A stretch of DNA of 64,000 nt. Origin: Istiophorus platypterus (lineage: Eukaryota; Chordata; Actinopteri; Istiophoriformes; Istiophoridae). A program made the position numbers and the translations under genes. Positions 28,872 to 37,534 of this stretch are shown one piece after another. The notes below the pieces were generated by a model that saw only the letters and a list, made by a program, of their open reading frames with translations, was not told where the DNA came from and did no database searches. The stretch spans positions 1,350,439 through 1,414,438 of the forward strand of contig CM029116.1 of assembly GCA_016859345.1 (NCBI GenBank), read 5' to 3'. Each line of letters opens with the position of its first letter. The first letter of the stretch is position 1.

Positions 28872-30786
28872 CACACACTGTGGTTTGGTCGCAGGGAGCA
28901 GTAAAGGTCTGGCCCTCATACTCACGGTCAGTGCAGTACTCGCCCTTCCAGCCCTCCAGACAGTGGCGCTTCCCCTTGTCGTCGCAGGCGTAGTGGCCAA
29001 AGGTGTCGTTCCGGGGCCGGCAGTAGGCGGAGCAGGCCTCGCCGTGGTAGTGCTCGTTGCACACAACGTGGTAGGAGTAGCGCAGGACGCTCTGGTTGCC
29101 GGAGTGGGTGTCCTCGGACCACTCCTCTCCGACGGTCAGCCTGCGGCGGGTCGTCACTCGGCTGATGAGGTTGTTCTGGTTCTCTGTAACAGACGGGGGG
29201 AGGAAGGGGCGGTGAGGACTTCATCGCGTTTGTTGGACAACTGGACACACACACGCGCCGAAATCGACCTCAACACTAAATCCAGCTTCTGTCGAATTGT
29301 GAAGCAATCCTGTCCAGAAGCGTCTCTAATTCCTGCAGGGACTCTGTGTTTGCACGCTGCGGTCAGTGATAGATTCCCAGTGACATGTTCTGTATAATAA
29401 GCCTGTGTGACCTACAATAATTTCGTTATTCCTCATTAGGTTCAGAGACTCAGGCGGGACTTTGCTGTGACTGTATTTATGCTGACATCTGATGATATAA
29501 CCAGTATTTAACATGAACAAAACTCACTGAAATATAAAAAGACATAAAAGAGTATTTAAAGCTGCTCCTCAAAGATGCACCTCTGTATTAAAGCTGTGTT
29601 TTCCTGAAACAAAGATGAACTCTCCTCTACATGAGTGATTTGACGCCGCCTGGCGGTGGAGCAGCGACGGCAGCAGCAGCAGCAGTTTACCTGTAGACTC
29701 CAGCTCTGAAGACTCTGCGTTCCAGGCTTCAATGATCAGAGAGAAAGTTCCCTGAAACGGATCAGAGAGGGTCCGTTAGTCACCACGTCCGTGCGTTAGA
29801 GCAGTGAGCCGAGGAACAGACCATTATTTCAGGTTTGATTTATTTTCATAGATTGTTAGTTTGGTTTTGTTGTTTGTGCCTCCACGGGGTAAAACATTAT
29901 CCACAAAGAGCTGGATCCGAGCGGAATCTCGACAGAAAAAAGCTGAACATGTAGTCAAATGTCTGATTCCTCAGGTTAACGTGGAACGCACACACAGACC
30001 ACAGGAGAACCGAGGAGAACTTGATCACTTACCGGCCACTTGAAATGAATGGGCACCCTGATGGGCGCGCTCTCGGAGATGGAGTTGGAGTCGGCGTCGA
30101 GGATCTTGGTGGCCGCGGTGCCGTACGTGCACGGCGGCTCCGGGTTGATGATGTCCTGCGAGTGCTTGAGGCAGACGCGGAAAAAGATCTGGCAGTCCCG
30201 GGACTGGTAGGGGCAGACGCCGCGGGAGCTGGTGAAGGAGTCGATCTTCAGCTCGAAGACCCCGGAGGAAAGGGCCTGAGGTGGGGGGGGGGCAGATTGA
30301 GGGGGGTCAAATAATTTGAAATAGAAAATCATCTCGCACGAGAAAATAGTGTGAAGAAAATGCACAAAACACGCTCAAGTAAGCACCAACACGCACCAGC
30401 ACTCAGTCCGCAAACACTGCTGCAAACAAACAATGAAGGCGCCGCTGTTGTTTTTCATCTAACTTCCGCAGACAGTTGAGATATTTTTTTACTTCTAACT
30501 CCGCACCGCGCCGTTAACAGTCACACGTCCATAAAAGTATACAATCAAATTATAAGTAATTTAGGTCCCTCGGAAGCGCAGTACACGCAAGGGAAGGGTT
30601 GGCGCGCTGCGCGTAAAAGCGCACCTCTCCAAACCCGCGCGTGTCCAGAAGCCAGCAGAGAAAGACCGAAGCACTGTGGCTGCGAAGTGAAAAGAGAAAC
30701 CGGGTCCCTCCGACCGCGCCTCCAGGGCTACTCACCGCCTGTGCCGATACGAGCAGCAGGAGACACCACAACAACAACCGCGCCAT
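14549..30786 (-). CDS. dlc: Delta C, Notch ligand (ten coding exons, complete)
   Basis: Single-pass membrane ligand that activates Notch on neighbouring cells; in zebrafish dlc acts in the somite clock and in neural and vascular patterning (family knowledge). Ten exons joined at GT-AG sites with consistent phases give 682 codons plus Val and stop (683 aa; zebrafish DlC is of similar length). Domains read from the exons: signal peptide about 1-18; MNNL N-terminal domain about 20-98; DSL 158-202 with six cysteines (160, 169, 173, 185, 193, 202); EGF repeats at about 207-234, 237-265, 272-305, 312-343, 350-382, 389-420, 427-458 and 465-496; membrane helix about 518-541; cytoplasmic tail 542-683. 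The tail has the deltaC-like strings REKEAFLIPGG, SNKDAAL and HPVYIIPE, and ends FATEV, a PDZ-binding ligand. These strings favour dlc over dla, dld or dll4. Start chosen: first in-frame ATG, in a GCCATGG context. Only the last exon is less certain. Confidence 0.95.
14555..16137 (-). other. dlc: dlc intron 9 (1.6 kb, inferred)
   Basis: AT-rich sequence between the ...FATE exon and the proposed Val-stop exon. No other coding signal. Confidence 0.55.
16138..16252 (-). CDS. dlc: dlc coding exon 9 (C-terminal tail)
   Basis: 115 nt, the last base of Leu644 to Glu682. It encodes SSIIVPPLAF, YHPVYIIPEQ and CVFATE. The acceptor CCAACAG is preceded on the minus strand by a (CT)n microsatellite acting as polypyrimidine tract. 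The donor GTAAGA falls immediately after GAG, so the final Val of ATEV must come from another exon. Confidence 0.93.
16264..16313. repeat. (GA)n tract forming the dlc exon 9 polypyrimidine tract
   Basis: GA-rich on plus, so CT-rich on the transcribed strand, ending 11 bp before the first base of exon 9. Confidence 0.85.
16504..16555. repeat. (CA)26 microsatellite in dlc intron 8
   Basis: A pure CA run within a 330-bp intron, 27 bp from the exon 8 donor. Confidence 0.95.
16583..17324 (-). CDS. dlc: dlc coding exon 8 (EGF 6-8, membrane helix, tail)
   Basis: 742 nt, residues 397-643 plus two bases. It completes EGF6, encodes EGF7 (IDDCAGNPC...) and EGF8 (CDQFPCDNGGTC...), a membrane helix of about 24 residues (ALIAAVALSLVTLTLLVCAA...), the stop-transfer RQLRRGR, and tail motifs GGLREKEAFLIPGG and KVSNKDAAL. 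Acceptor TGTGCAG. The donor GTAAGA lies in an apparent Leu-stop; splicing there converts the apparent stop into Leu644. Confidence 0.94.
18060..18200 (-). mobile_element. LINE fossil (GVPQGS box)
   Basis: On the minus strand GVPQGSISGP is readable at about 18095-18124, the reverse-transcriptase motif GVPQGSILGP with one change. It is short and degenerate, with an A-rich run on its lower side, and lies inside dlc intron 7. Confidence 0.4.
20326..20365. repeat. (CA)20 microsatellite
   Basis: Pure CA run in dlc intron 7. Confidence 0.95.
21790..22080 (+). mobile_element. LINE fossil (CR1/L2-like reverse transcriptase)
   Basis: In dlc intron 7. The conserved box CGVPQGSTLGTL is readable near 21822, and a frame later YADDTQL near 21912, the spacing of the L2/CR1-type reverse transcriptase core. 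Stops and shifts show it is dead. Confidence 0.55.
23875..24091 (-). CDS. dlc: dlc coding exon 7 (EGF 4-6)
   Basis: 217 nt, residues 325-396 plus one base. It contains CPQGFYGKNCE, AMTCADGPCFNGGTC and CSSNPCANG, strings close to those of zebrafish DlC. The donor is GTACGA, weaker than the others, but the junction to exon 8 restores CANGAQCLD exactly in frame. Confidence 0.93.
24334..24503 (-). CDS. dlc: dlc coding exon 6 (EGF 3 and start of EGF 4)
   Basis: 170 nt, Asp268 to Lys324. It begins DLNYCTNHKPC and ends NGGSCK. Acceptor CACCCCAG, donor GTAAGT. Phase 2 entry and phase 0 exit match the neighbouring exons. Confidence 0.94.
24504..27377 (-). other. dlc: dlc intron 5 (2.9 kb)
   Basis: AT-rich non-coding sequence between the EGF1-2 and EGF3 exons. 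No repeat of note and no other gene seen. Confidence 0.7.
27378..27566 (-). CDS. dlc: dlc coding exon 5 (EGF 1-2)
   Basis: 189 nt, Pro205 to the first base of Asp268. It encodes EGF1 (ICAAGCSENGGC...) and EGF2 (RHPGCLHGTC, WQCNCKEGWGG), the two atypical EGFs next to the DSL domain that are conserved in Delta proteins. Acceptor CATCAG after a long C-run, donor GTGGGT. Confidence 0.94.
27567..28925 (-). other. dlc: dlc intron 4 (1.36 kb)
   Basis: Contains a G-run next to the exon 5 acceptor, GA-rich sequence at 27590-27655, a short (CA)n at 27952-27976 and the long (CA)n at 28796-28878. Confidence 0.7.
28796..28878. repeat. (CA)n microsatellite beside the dlc DSL exon
   Basis: About 41 CA units with one interrupting G at 28865, ending 47 bp from the donor of the DSL exon, inside intron 4. 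Confidence 0.95.
28926..29183 (-). CDS. dlc: dlc coding exon 4 (DSL domain)
   Basis: 258 nt, residues 119-204 plus one base of Pro205. It includes LTVGEEWS, the DSL module with CNEHYHGEAC, CRPRNDTFGHYAC and GWKGEYC, and all six DSL cysteines, so Notch binding should be retained. Acceptor TGTTACAG, donor GTGAGT. A (CA)n tract of about 80 bp lies 47 bp beyond the donor. Confidence 0.95.
29691..29751 (-). CDS. dlc: dlc coding exon 3
   Basis: 61 nt, residues 99-118 plus one base. It encodes GTFSLIIEAWNAE, the end of the MNNL module. Acceptor TTTCAG, donor GTAAAC. A short (CAG)n/(CTG)n run lies directly beyond the donor at 29671-29685. Confidence 0.93.
30033..30275 (-). CDS. dlc: dlc coding exon 2 (MNNL domain)
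   Basis: 243 nt, residues 18-98, phase 0 at both ends. It begins ALSSGVFELKIDSF and contains CQIFFRVCLKHSQ and PPCTYGT, the conserved N-terminal Notch-ligand core, and ends FKWP. The acceptor follows a C-rich tract ending CACCTCAG; the donor is GTAAGT. Confidence 0.95.
30736..30786 (-). CDS. dlc: dlc coding exon 1 (signal peptide)
   Basis: 51 nt encoding residues 1-17, starting MARLLLWCLLLLVSAQA, a typical hydrophobic signal peptide. The ATG has G at -3 and G at +4. The donor on the minus strand is GTGAGT just below 30736, phase 0. Confidence 0.95.
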
Positions 30787-31036
30787 GGCGTGACGGCACG
30801 GAGCGTCCAGGGCAGAAGGCGCCGGAAGGTCCGCGGGAAGGGTTGATAAGTGCGTAAAATCCAAACGGGTCCAAAGGACACGGGGGCGTCAGGTGAAGAA
30901 AATTAAAACTTAAAAAGTGCAAACGCTCCGCGAGGAAGTGAAAAAAGTTAAAAGTCAGAGGAGCAATCGGCGCGTGTGGACGGAGCAGGTGAGACCGCAA
31001 GGAGTAAGAGCCACTCGGCTACTGGACTCTGGACTG
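30787..31036 (-). other. dlc: dlc 5' untranslated region (inferred)
   Basis: The sequence between the TATA-predicted start and the ATG. No intron or in-frame upstream ATG is evident. The start site is inferred from TATA spacing only. Confidence 0.5.
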
Positions 31037-31060
31037 TGGGGACCGCGGCTACACCTCGGC

Positions 31061-31066
31061 TTTATA
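31061..31066 (-). promoter_or_regulatory. dlc: dlc TATA box
   Basis: On the minus strand CTATAAAGC lies about 275 bp upstream of the dlc ATG in a GC-rich setting. It predicts a transcription start near 31030-31036. The match to TATAAA is perfect and the orientation fits dlc. Confidence 0.7.
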
Positions 31067-34000
31067 GAGCGCAGCACGGGGGGGGGGGGTGGAAGGAGGA
31101 GGAGGGGTGTGTGAGGAAGGGGGCGGGGGCGCTGCAAAAAGTGTTCACCTGAAGAACGAGTCCTGCTCGCGCCGGGGACCGTGACTGAACCTGGCTCTTT
31201 TTCCTGGAATCGACTGAAGCTTCTGGTCGAACGAGAGCAGCGACGTGACACGACGACGGCAGCCGGGATTTTTTTTTTTTACCTGAGAAACGGGGCAGGT
31301 GAGTTAGAGTCAACGCCGACTTCCTGCCAGGAGCCGACACGTTTTCTCTACCTGTCCCAGTGGCCGCGCTCGGGTTATAATTATGCTGGTCTGAGGCCGG
31401 TTGAGACTCTGCGGGAGATTTCTTATCAAGAGACGTGAACGTGTGTAAACTGATGTGGAGTCAGTGGGTTCCAGGAGCGGAGGGCACGAGGGGACATTTC
31501 TTGCAGTGTGGAGAACCAAGGAGTCTCCTATGGGAGCGTGTATGGTGGGAGGAGGTATAAGGGAGGATGGGCGAGAGGAGGACATGGTGGTGGTGGTGGC
31601 GGGTGTATGTGTGTGTGTGTGGGGGGGGGCGCTTTGATTCGCTTTCACCACCGAGGGGGCAATTACAGTGGGGTAATAGAACAAACTGCCAGGCGACAGC
31701 AGCAGCAGCAGCGGGCTGAGCGGCCAAACGCTCCCTTTCACCGCCTCCAGACCGGTGTCACACACTCATTACACTGCACCGGGGTGAGGGGGTAGGTTAT
31801 CACCCCCCCCCCAAAAAAAGTACAAGACTGCAAAAAAATCAAACATTTATATTAAACGTCTGTTAACATCAGTAAACAAGCAGGAAAATCCTTAATCAAG
31901 CACAACATGTCAATAATCAACTGATATTTGGGTTTAAATGTAATTTACACAACATAACATGAGGGTTGTTATCGATCCATAGAGTAGAAACGCAAAAGTC
32001 AGAGGAAAAGTTAAAACCTGAGAAATGAAAAGCTGGAAAATCGCCGAAGCTTTAAAACGCGGTTAATGAAAGAGCCAGTTAATAAGAGACGACACGTGTC
32101 GGGGAGAAAATTATGGGACGTTGTGACTGTGAGAGGGGACAAGACAAAAACACGCACGCGCGTAGACACGCGCGCATGCCCCCCCCCCCCCCACACACAC
32201 ACACACACACTTTCTTTTTAACTCCCGAGCTCTTCCTCTTGTCGCGTGCCGTGGCGGGAGTGGCGGAGGCACGCTCATACACACACGACGAGTTTTTACC
32301 GTCTGGCGCGTGAATAATTACCGCTCTTGGAGGGGATTTCGATCTGGAGAAGTCAGATAAGTTCTGGTGTGTGTTTTATGTGTACGTGTGTGTGAGTGTG
32401 TGTACTGGGGGGGGGGCAGCTGTATGGTAATGACCCCACCACTTCACGGTTAATAGCTGCTCTGTTGTAATAAACATAGAACAGCTGATTATTCTGCTGT
32501 TATGTGTCATAGCGAAGTTAAATTTCAATTAATCAAACTCTACCTACCAATAAAAAGCTTGAAGTAATCTGATTGTATCTGGAGACTTTCGGCTTCACTC
32601 ACTATTTTGGCCGCTGGTCTGAGTCACGTGAGTCATCGTTTCAGCGCGTACAGGGGGACGTTCACTCTGGAGGGAGACAGGTGAGCCAGGTGTGTGTGTG
32701 TGTGTGTGTGGGGGGGGGCATGCTCACAAACTGTTGCTTTTTTTTGGTGCTCGCGACCACCTCGCCCTCCTCTATTATTATTGTAATGAGGGCAGCGCGT
32801 GCCTCCGCTAGCCGTGAATTGAACCCCCCCCCATCCAAACCACCACACCCACGGCACGAGACACGCTTCTTCTGCCCCCCCCCCACACTCACACTGTTAC
32901 TGTGTTTGTACCCAATGCGTGTTTGTGTGTGTGTGTCGCTCAAGACAAAAGCGTCACATAGATGAATAATGTGATAGGAGGATAGGAGTCTGCACGCGGA
33001 CGATAAACAACAACAACAACAACAATAGGCTTTTCGCCGTACGACGGTGATATGACACCTCACCTGGGGGCGGGGTCTTCTGTTGTAATCAATGTTCATT
33101 TATTAGTTGGTTTCGTCTCCTATTAATAATCTGAATGTACAAAGCAACTAGGTCTACAAAGTAAAAAGTAACTAAATCTGTCAGAGAAACGAAGCTGAGG
33201 AGAAGCAGGAAGTAGATCAAGGAAATACTCGAGTATCTGACTAAATGTACTTAGTTACTTTCCACGCGCCCGTGCACGCAGGGTCTGTATAATAATACCA
33301 GCTCAGCACGTGCAGCGTCCGCTCCCTGGAGAGCCGGGGACGCGTCAGCGCCATCAGCCGACAATATGCACATATTCGATCTGCGCCATCTGCTTATCGA
33401 TCTGCGCCCCCCCCCCCGTCACACACACACAAACACACACACACACTCAGGTCTTCAGATTCCTCAAAAGACAGGCACGCCACGCGCCCCTCGCGCGGTG
33501 GCGCAGGTGCGCGTGCCCCTGTAGGACGATCTTTATCGGTGCTTCCCTAATCTCCATAAAGGGACCCGTCACGTCGGTCCGTCACGCGCCTGTCATCCCC
33601 GGTGGTTGACGTCAGGTCGAGATGAGGCGAACCCGAGACCATTCACCGGGTCTCTTTTTAATTAATCAACGATTAATCATACGGTTCTTCATCAACCACT
33701 GAATCCTCTGGTCCATTAAAAAGTCTGAAAACGTCCCGGACCGACGCGTGCAGGTGTGTCCACCTGTCCGACTGTCATCGGTAACCAGAGACTTTCCCTT
33801 AATGTAGGACAAAGAAAAGCATCAGCTCCTCAGGACCCAGACTAAAAACAATTTAATCATTAAAATAGCTGTAGATTCGTTTTCTGTTGGTCTACTAATC
33901 AATAACCTGACCGTCACCTCCACTCTGAACAGGACCCAGCACTTTTCTACATGTTGCATTAGGACCGTACCTGTTTCTATGACCCAGTTTATCACCTGTC

Positions 34001-34219
34001 CACACTCCTGGGTTTTAATGTAAGTTTATTTATTGGCTTTGAATTCGTTTTTATTAATTTTTATCCTTATTCGTTTACTTTTTCTTTATAGTTCTGTATT
34101 TTTTCTGCTCTTGGACTTTATGAGCTTGTTTCTGAAGTGTATTATATTATATCATATTATATCATGTTATATTATATATGTTATATTTGTCACGTCTGGC
34201 TAGAGAGAGAGCGCGAGGC

Positions 34220-34246
34220 CGTGGGAAACTCTGCTGAGAGGTGTGA
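34220..34246 (+). promoter_or_regulatory. CSL (RBPJ) site plus T-box half-site, 10 bp apart
   Basis: CGTGGGAAAC (34220-34229) is a full CSL/RBPJ consensus, and AGGTGTGAG begins at 34239, a T-box half-site. They lie about 3.2 kb upstream of the dlc start. Tbx6-type factors and Notch/RBPJ act together on paraxial-mesoderm genes in fish and mouse. Activity here is inferred. Confidence 0.35.
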
Positions 34247-34500
34247 GCTCATAAATGTGCGCGCGGAGCTCCACAAGGCGTGAAGAGTGACACCCGCGCA
34301 GACGCGACCACAGCTCGAGCCAAACGGCCTGCAGCGGGTGTGTTTGTGTGTGTGTGTGGGGGGGGGGCTGTAAGGAACACACACAAACATCAGAAACTAT
34401 GACAAACTTACTTTTTTTTATCAAGCTCACCTGGTCCACGGTGGTTTGTTGTCCCCGCCCCTTTCACCAGAAAAGACAGAAAGATGATTGGTTGTACAGG

Positions 34501-34556
34501 AGTGAGTGAGTGAGTGAGTGAGTGAGTGAGTGAGTGAGTGAGTGAGTGAGTGAGTG
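34501..34556. repeat. (GTGA)14 tetranucleotide repeat
   Basis: Perfect GTGA/AGTG array followed by GT, between the T-box motifs upstream of dlc. Confidence 0.95.
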
Positions 34557-34687
34557 TGTGTGTGTGTGTCATGGGGGGGGGTCATCTTGAAGGTGCTAGG
34601 TTCTGGGCCCTGCAGTCTGTTAGCTCGGCTGCTGAAAAACAAATGGTCGGAGCTCATAAAGCCCAGAGACGCCTCAGTGTTCCCAGG

Positions 34688-34696
34688 TTCACACCT
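34688..34696 (-). promoter_or_regulatory. T-box half-site
   Basis: TTCACACCT, the reverse complement of AGGTGTGAA, is a perfect T-box half-site about 3.65 kb upstream of the dlc TATA box. A third AGGTGTGA occurs at 35301-35308. Motif match only. Confidence 0.3.
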
Positions 34697-35167
34697 CCAG
34701 GGCTCCCAGAACCCGGAGAACCCGGAGAACCCGGAGAACATGGAGAACACAGAGACGTTCTTCAATGGAAACATTAACCCCTGACGAGCCGGACTGAAAA
34801 CAGCAACAGAGGCACGAACCAGGCGGACCGGTAACCGCCACCACAGTCCACGAGCCCGGCTCCGGAGAACCGGTCGGTGAGGGGCTGAAGCCTGGATGTG
34901 ATTGGCCAGTGAGCCCGGATTCAGGTAGACCGGGATCTGTCCCGGTTCGTCCGATGAACGCCCCGATGAGGATTCTGTCACATTTATTCAGGTATGATGA
35001 GGAAAAATAGCAGAAAGAAGCAAACCACGTCGCTCCAGCATCTTTGTGGGTTCAGATCTGACCCCCCCCGGAATGAGCCATTAACAGCCTCAAACCGACC
35101 CCGCGGATTAAATCAGTAGTTGTAGATCTTAAATGATCATGTTTATAAATCTGGATGTTTCCCAAAC

Positions 35168-35207
<40 letters not shown>

Positions 35208-36246
35208 ATAATTAAGGGGTTTGGCACGTGGTCATCTGTGCGTCGGGGGGGGGGTGTTCCTCGCGCTGCTTTCCTCACCTGAAAAGCCATTTTCTCAGGT
35301 AGGTGTGAGCCCCGCCGCCTCCTCCCGCCCCATTGTTCTCTCCTTTTAACGCGCTCCTCTCAAATAATGTAGGATAATTAACATGACTTAAAGGCAGGAA
35401 GGCGCGCGTGCGCGCACACCAGCACACACACACATACATGCACACACGCGCTCACATATATATGAACCAGGCTCACGCAGATTTTCATCCTCCAAACTAA
35501 ACCAGAACAGACTCGCGTCTCATAAAAGATACCACAGATCTTTATGTGGAGCGGAGTTTAATCCAAGTCAGATCCGTGTGTGTGTGTGTGTGTTTTCTGT
35601 TCAGCGCATCATCAGTTACACAAACTTCTTCAATCCTCTTCCTCAGTTATGTGCTTCTATGAGACTGGAGACATAATGAACATTTTAATTTTTTAGTAAA
35701 ACGTCCATCGGCTCTGGCGAGTTTTGTTGGAGTGTGATTATTGTAAAAAAATAGAAAGTAACTAAGTACATTTACTCAGAACTTACACCTGTAATTTTAG
35801 TATTCTCATTTTCTATTACTGTGTAGGGGATTGATGAATTCCTCGATATCTATACGTAAATTAACTAAGTCATCTACTGTTGCTTTTAGCATCTAACAGA
35901 ACAAAAACTGCACAGCTCATCAGTTATAAAACAGTTTAACTGTGAGATTACATTGATACTTTACACTGTATTTGCCTTCATTTTACAAATACTTTAGATT
36001 TTTTCTCAAACATCAGTGATGTGGACATAACATTAGTCTTCTGATACTGAGATAAGACTTCGACTGTTATAACTATGTAATAACCATCAGTATATTAATT
36101 ATGTCCATGTGGTGTTGGCATCAAAAGTCCCTGACATGAAGGAATTAATGGAAAAAAACTGAGGATGTTTCACTATTTATGGTTTTTATTTTATAAACCT
36201 GATTTAAAGTTCAACTGCTACTGATCAGTTTTTCTTTCTCTTCCAG

Positions 36247-36512
36247 TTGAGAGTGAGTCTGTGGCCTCCCGACACTCAACCGTAAAAACGGGATTTTTAA
36301 AGACGCTGAAACTACAAACAGAGGCCATTAATTCCTCATCCCTCAGTAGATCCGCCTCCATTAAAAACCTCTTAGACCCCCGCTCAACTCCACCTGGTCC
36401 TCTATCTGAATCCGGCTCCCGGCTAGGGGAAGCCTTCCTCGGCCGCTCCGCCTCGGCCCCCGCGGGCCTCCCGCCGCGGGATGACCGACGGAGCGGCGGC
36501 GGGTCCCGGTGA
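36247..36512 (+). CDS. Candidate exon of an unassigned plus-strand gene
   Basis: A textbook acceptor (TTTTTCTTTCTCTTCCAG) ends at 36246. The following frame runs open for 88 codons: ESESVASRHSTVKTGFLKTL, later SSSLSRSASIKNLLDPRSTP and FLGRSASAP, ending at TGA 36510-36512. The composition is Ser/Pro/Arg-rich and CpG-rich, like the disordered tail of a signalling protein. Two AATAAA signals follow at 36646 and 36678, so it could be a last exon. A GTGAGG donor overlaps the stop, so an internal exon is also possible. I found no upstream exon and do not recognise the protein. It could be spurious. Confidence 0.35.
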
Positions 36513-36645
36513 GGATCGTACCGGCCCCGACGGGTCCCGTTTCGGCGGAGCCGGCGGGGCCGAACCCTCGTCAGGCCCCTCGCTGAAATCATTTACAGAC
36601 GGCAGCGTCGTATGTGGGTTTCCACAATACAGTTTAAGAGGCTGT

Positions 36646-36683
36646 AATAAAGTTTTATTGTCTGTTATATACTTTTCAATAAA
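36646..36683 (+). terminator. Two plus-strand poly(A) signals
   Basis: AATAAA at 36646-36651 and 36678-36683, followed by GT-rich sequence near 36707-36740. They lie 135-170 bp after the stop of the candidate exon and support a transcript end on the plus strand. Confidence 0.35.
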
Positions 36684-36929
36684 GACTCGGGCAGAACTGC
36701 TACGGGTGTTTCCACTTTATGTAGTGGAGTCTCTTATGTGATTCATTTTTTCCATAATGCGACACGGGCCAGTCAAAAACTAGGACAACGAGTCTGACCA
36801 TGAGCTTCGCCTCTGGCTGAAATCGAGAATATAAAACACAGCGTTAAAGAAAATCTGACCTCAGTCAATACTGGGATACACGAACTATATGAATTTAAAT
36901 AGAAGACTGGAGCGGATCCGTTATTTTCA

Positions 36930-37330
36930 TGTCCAGATTCCGGAGGTCCACTACGGTAACGGTACGTGGTTCACGGTTCGAGAAGCTCGTCATCTATCTC
37001 GAGCTGCCTGTTGTAGAGTCCAGCCTCCACCTGAATAAGGACAATGTCCGGCCAGGTGTCCGTACGAGCCCGCCTCTTCTGATTGGCCCAACCTCGGGCC
37101 GTCTGCGCACCTGGCGCCCGAGGGCAGCTCCTCCCCCTCAAAGCCGAGCGGAGGTTCTGAGAGCGAAGCGTAAAGTGGCGCAAAGTAACTGCAGACTCAA
37201 ATAAAGTAAGAGAACACCGGGGACCGGAAATGGAACCTCCTCAGGTCCCAGTCCGCTCGTGGAACATGAGAGCGGACGGGAGGAAGGTTAGAGCTTCTCT
37301 GCCCGGTAAACTCTAGAGACACGTCTCTAT
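36930..37330 (+). promoter_or_regulatory. CpG-rich patch with inverted CCAAT box
   Basis: A CpG-dense stretch containing GATTGGCCC (inverted CCAAT, 37081-37085), in an otherwise AT-richer interval. A plus-strand ATG at 37230 opens a 28-codon frame (MEPPQVPVRSWNMRADGRK...), too short to call a gene. It may be a CpG-island promoter or enhancer; direction is uncertain. Confidence 0.25.
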
Positions 37331-37494
37331 ATATGTCCCTGTTAAAGTGGTACGTGTGAGAAACGAGTTAAATATCGACTGAGTGGGAAAATGTCATGGG
37401 CTCTGCGCCCCAGTGTTTTCTTCCAGATCTCTGGAGACTTCAAGTGTACAAGAATCTAGTAGCTTCCATTCCGAGGACTGCACCACCAGAGGAG

Positions 37495-37534
37495 ACCTGG
37501 ACCTGGACCTGGACCTGGACCTGGACCTGGACCT
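37495..37534 (+). repeat. (GGACCT)n hexanucleotide repeat
   Basis: Six to seven perfect ACCTGG copies. They create a spurious WTWTWT reading frame. Confidence 0.9.

Larger units (their letters stand above)
32093..35230. promoter_or_regulatory. Cluster of four CACGTG E-boxes upstream of dlc
   Basis: The palindrome CACGTG occurs at 32093-32098, 32625-32630 (within TCACGTGA), 33307-33312 and 35225-35230. Her/Hes repressors and several bHLH activators bind such sites, and zebrafish dlc is an oscillating Her target. The density is above chance for a CpG-containing hexamer, but function is inferred. Confidence 0.3.
31067..36200. other. dlc 5' flanking region
   Basis: Patchy CpG-rich sequence with many G/C homopolymer runs, short CA tracts, the (GTGA)14 array and the motif cluster noted separately. 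A canonical TATA sits at its edge. No coding exon recognised. Confidence 0.5.
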
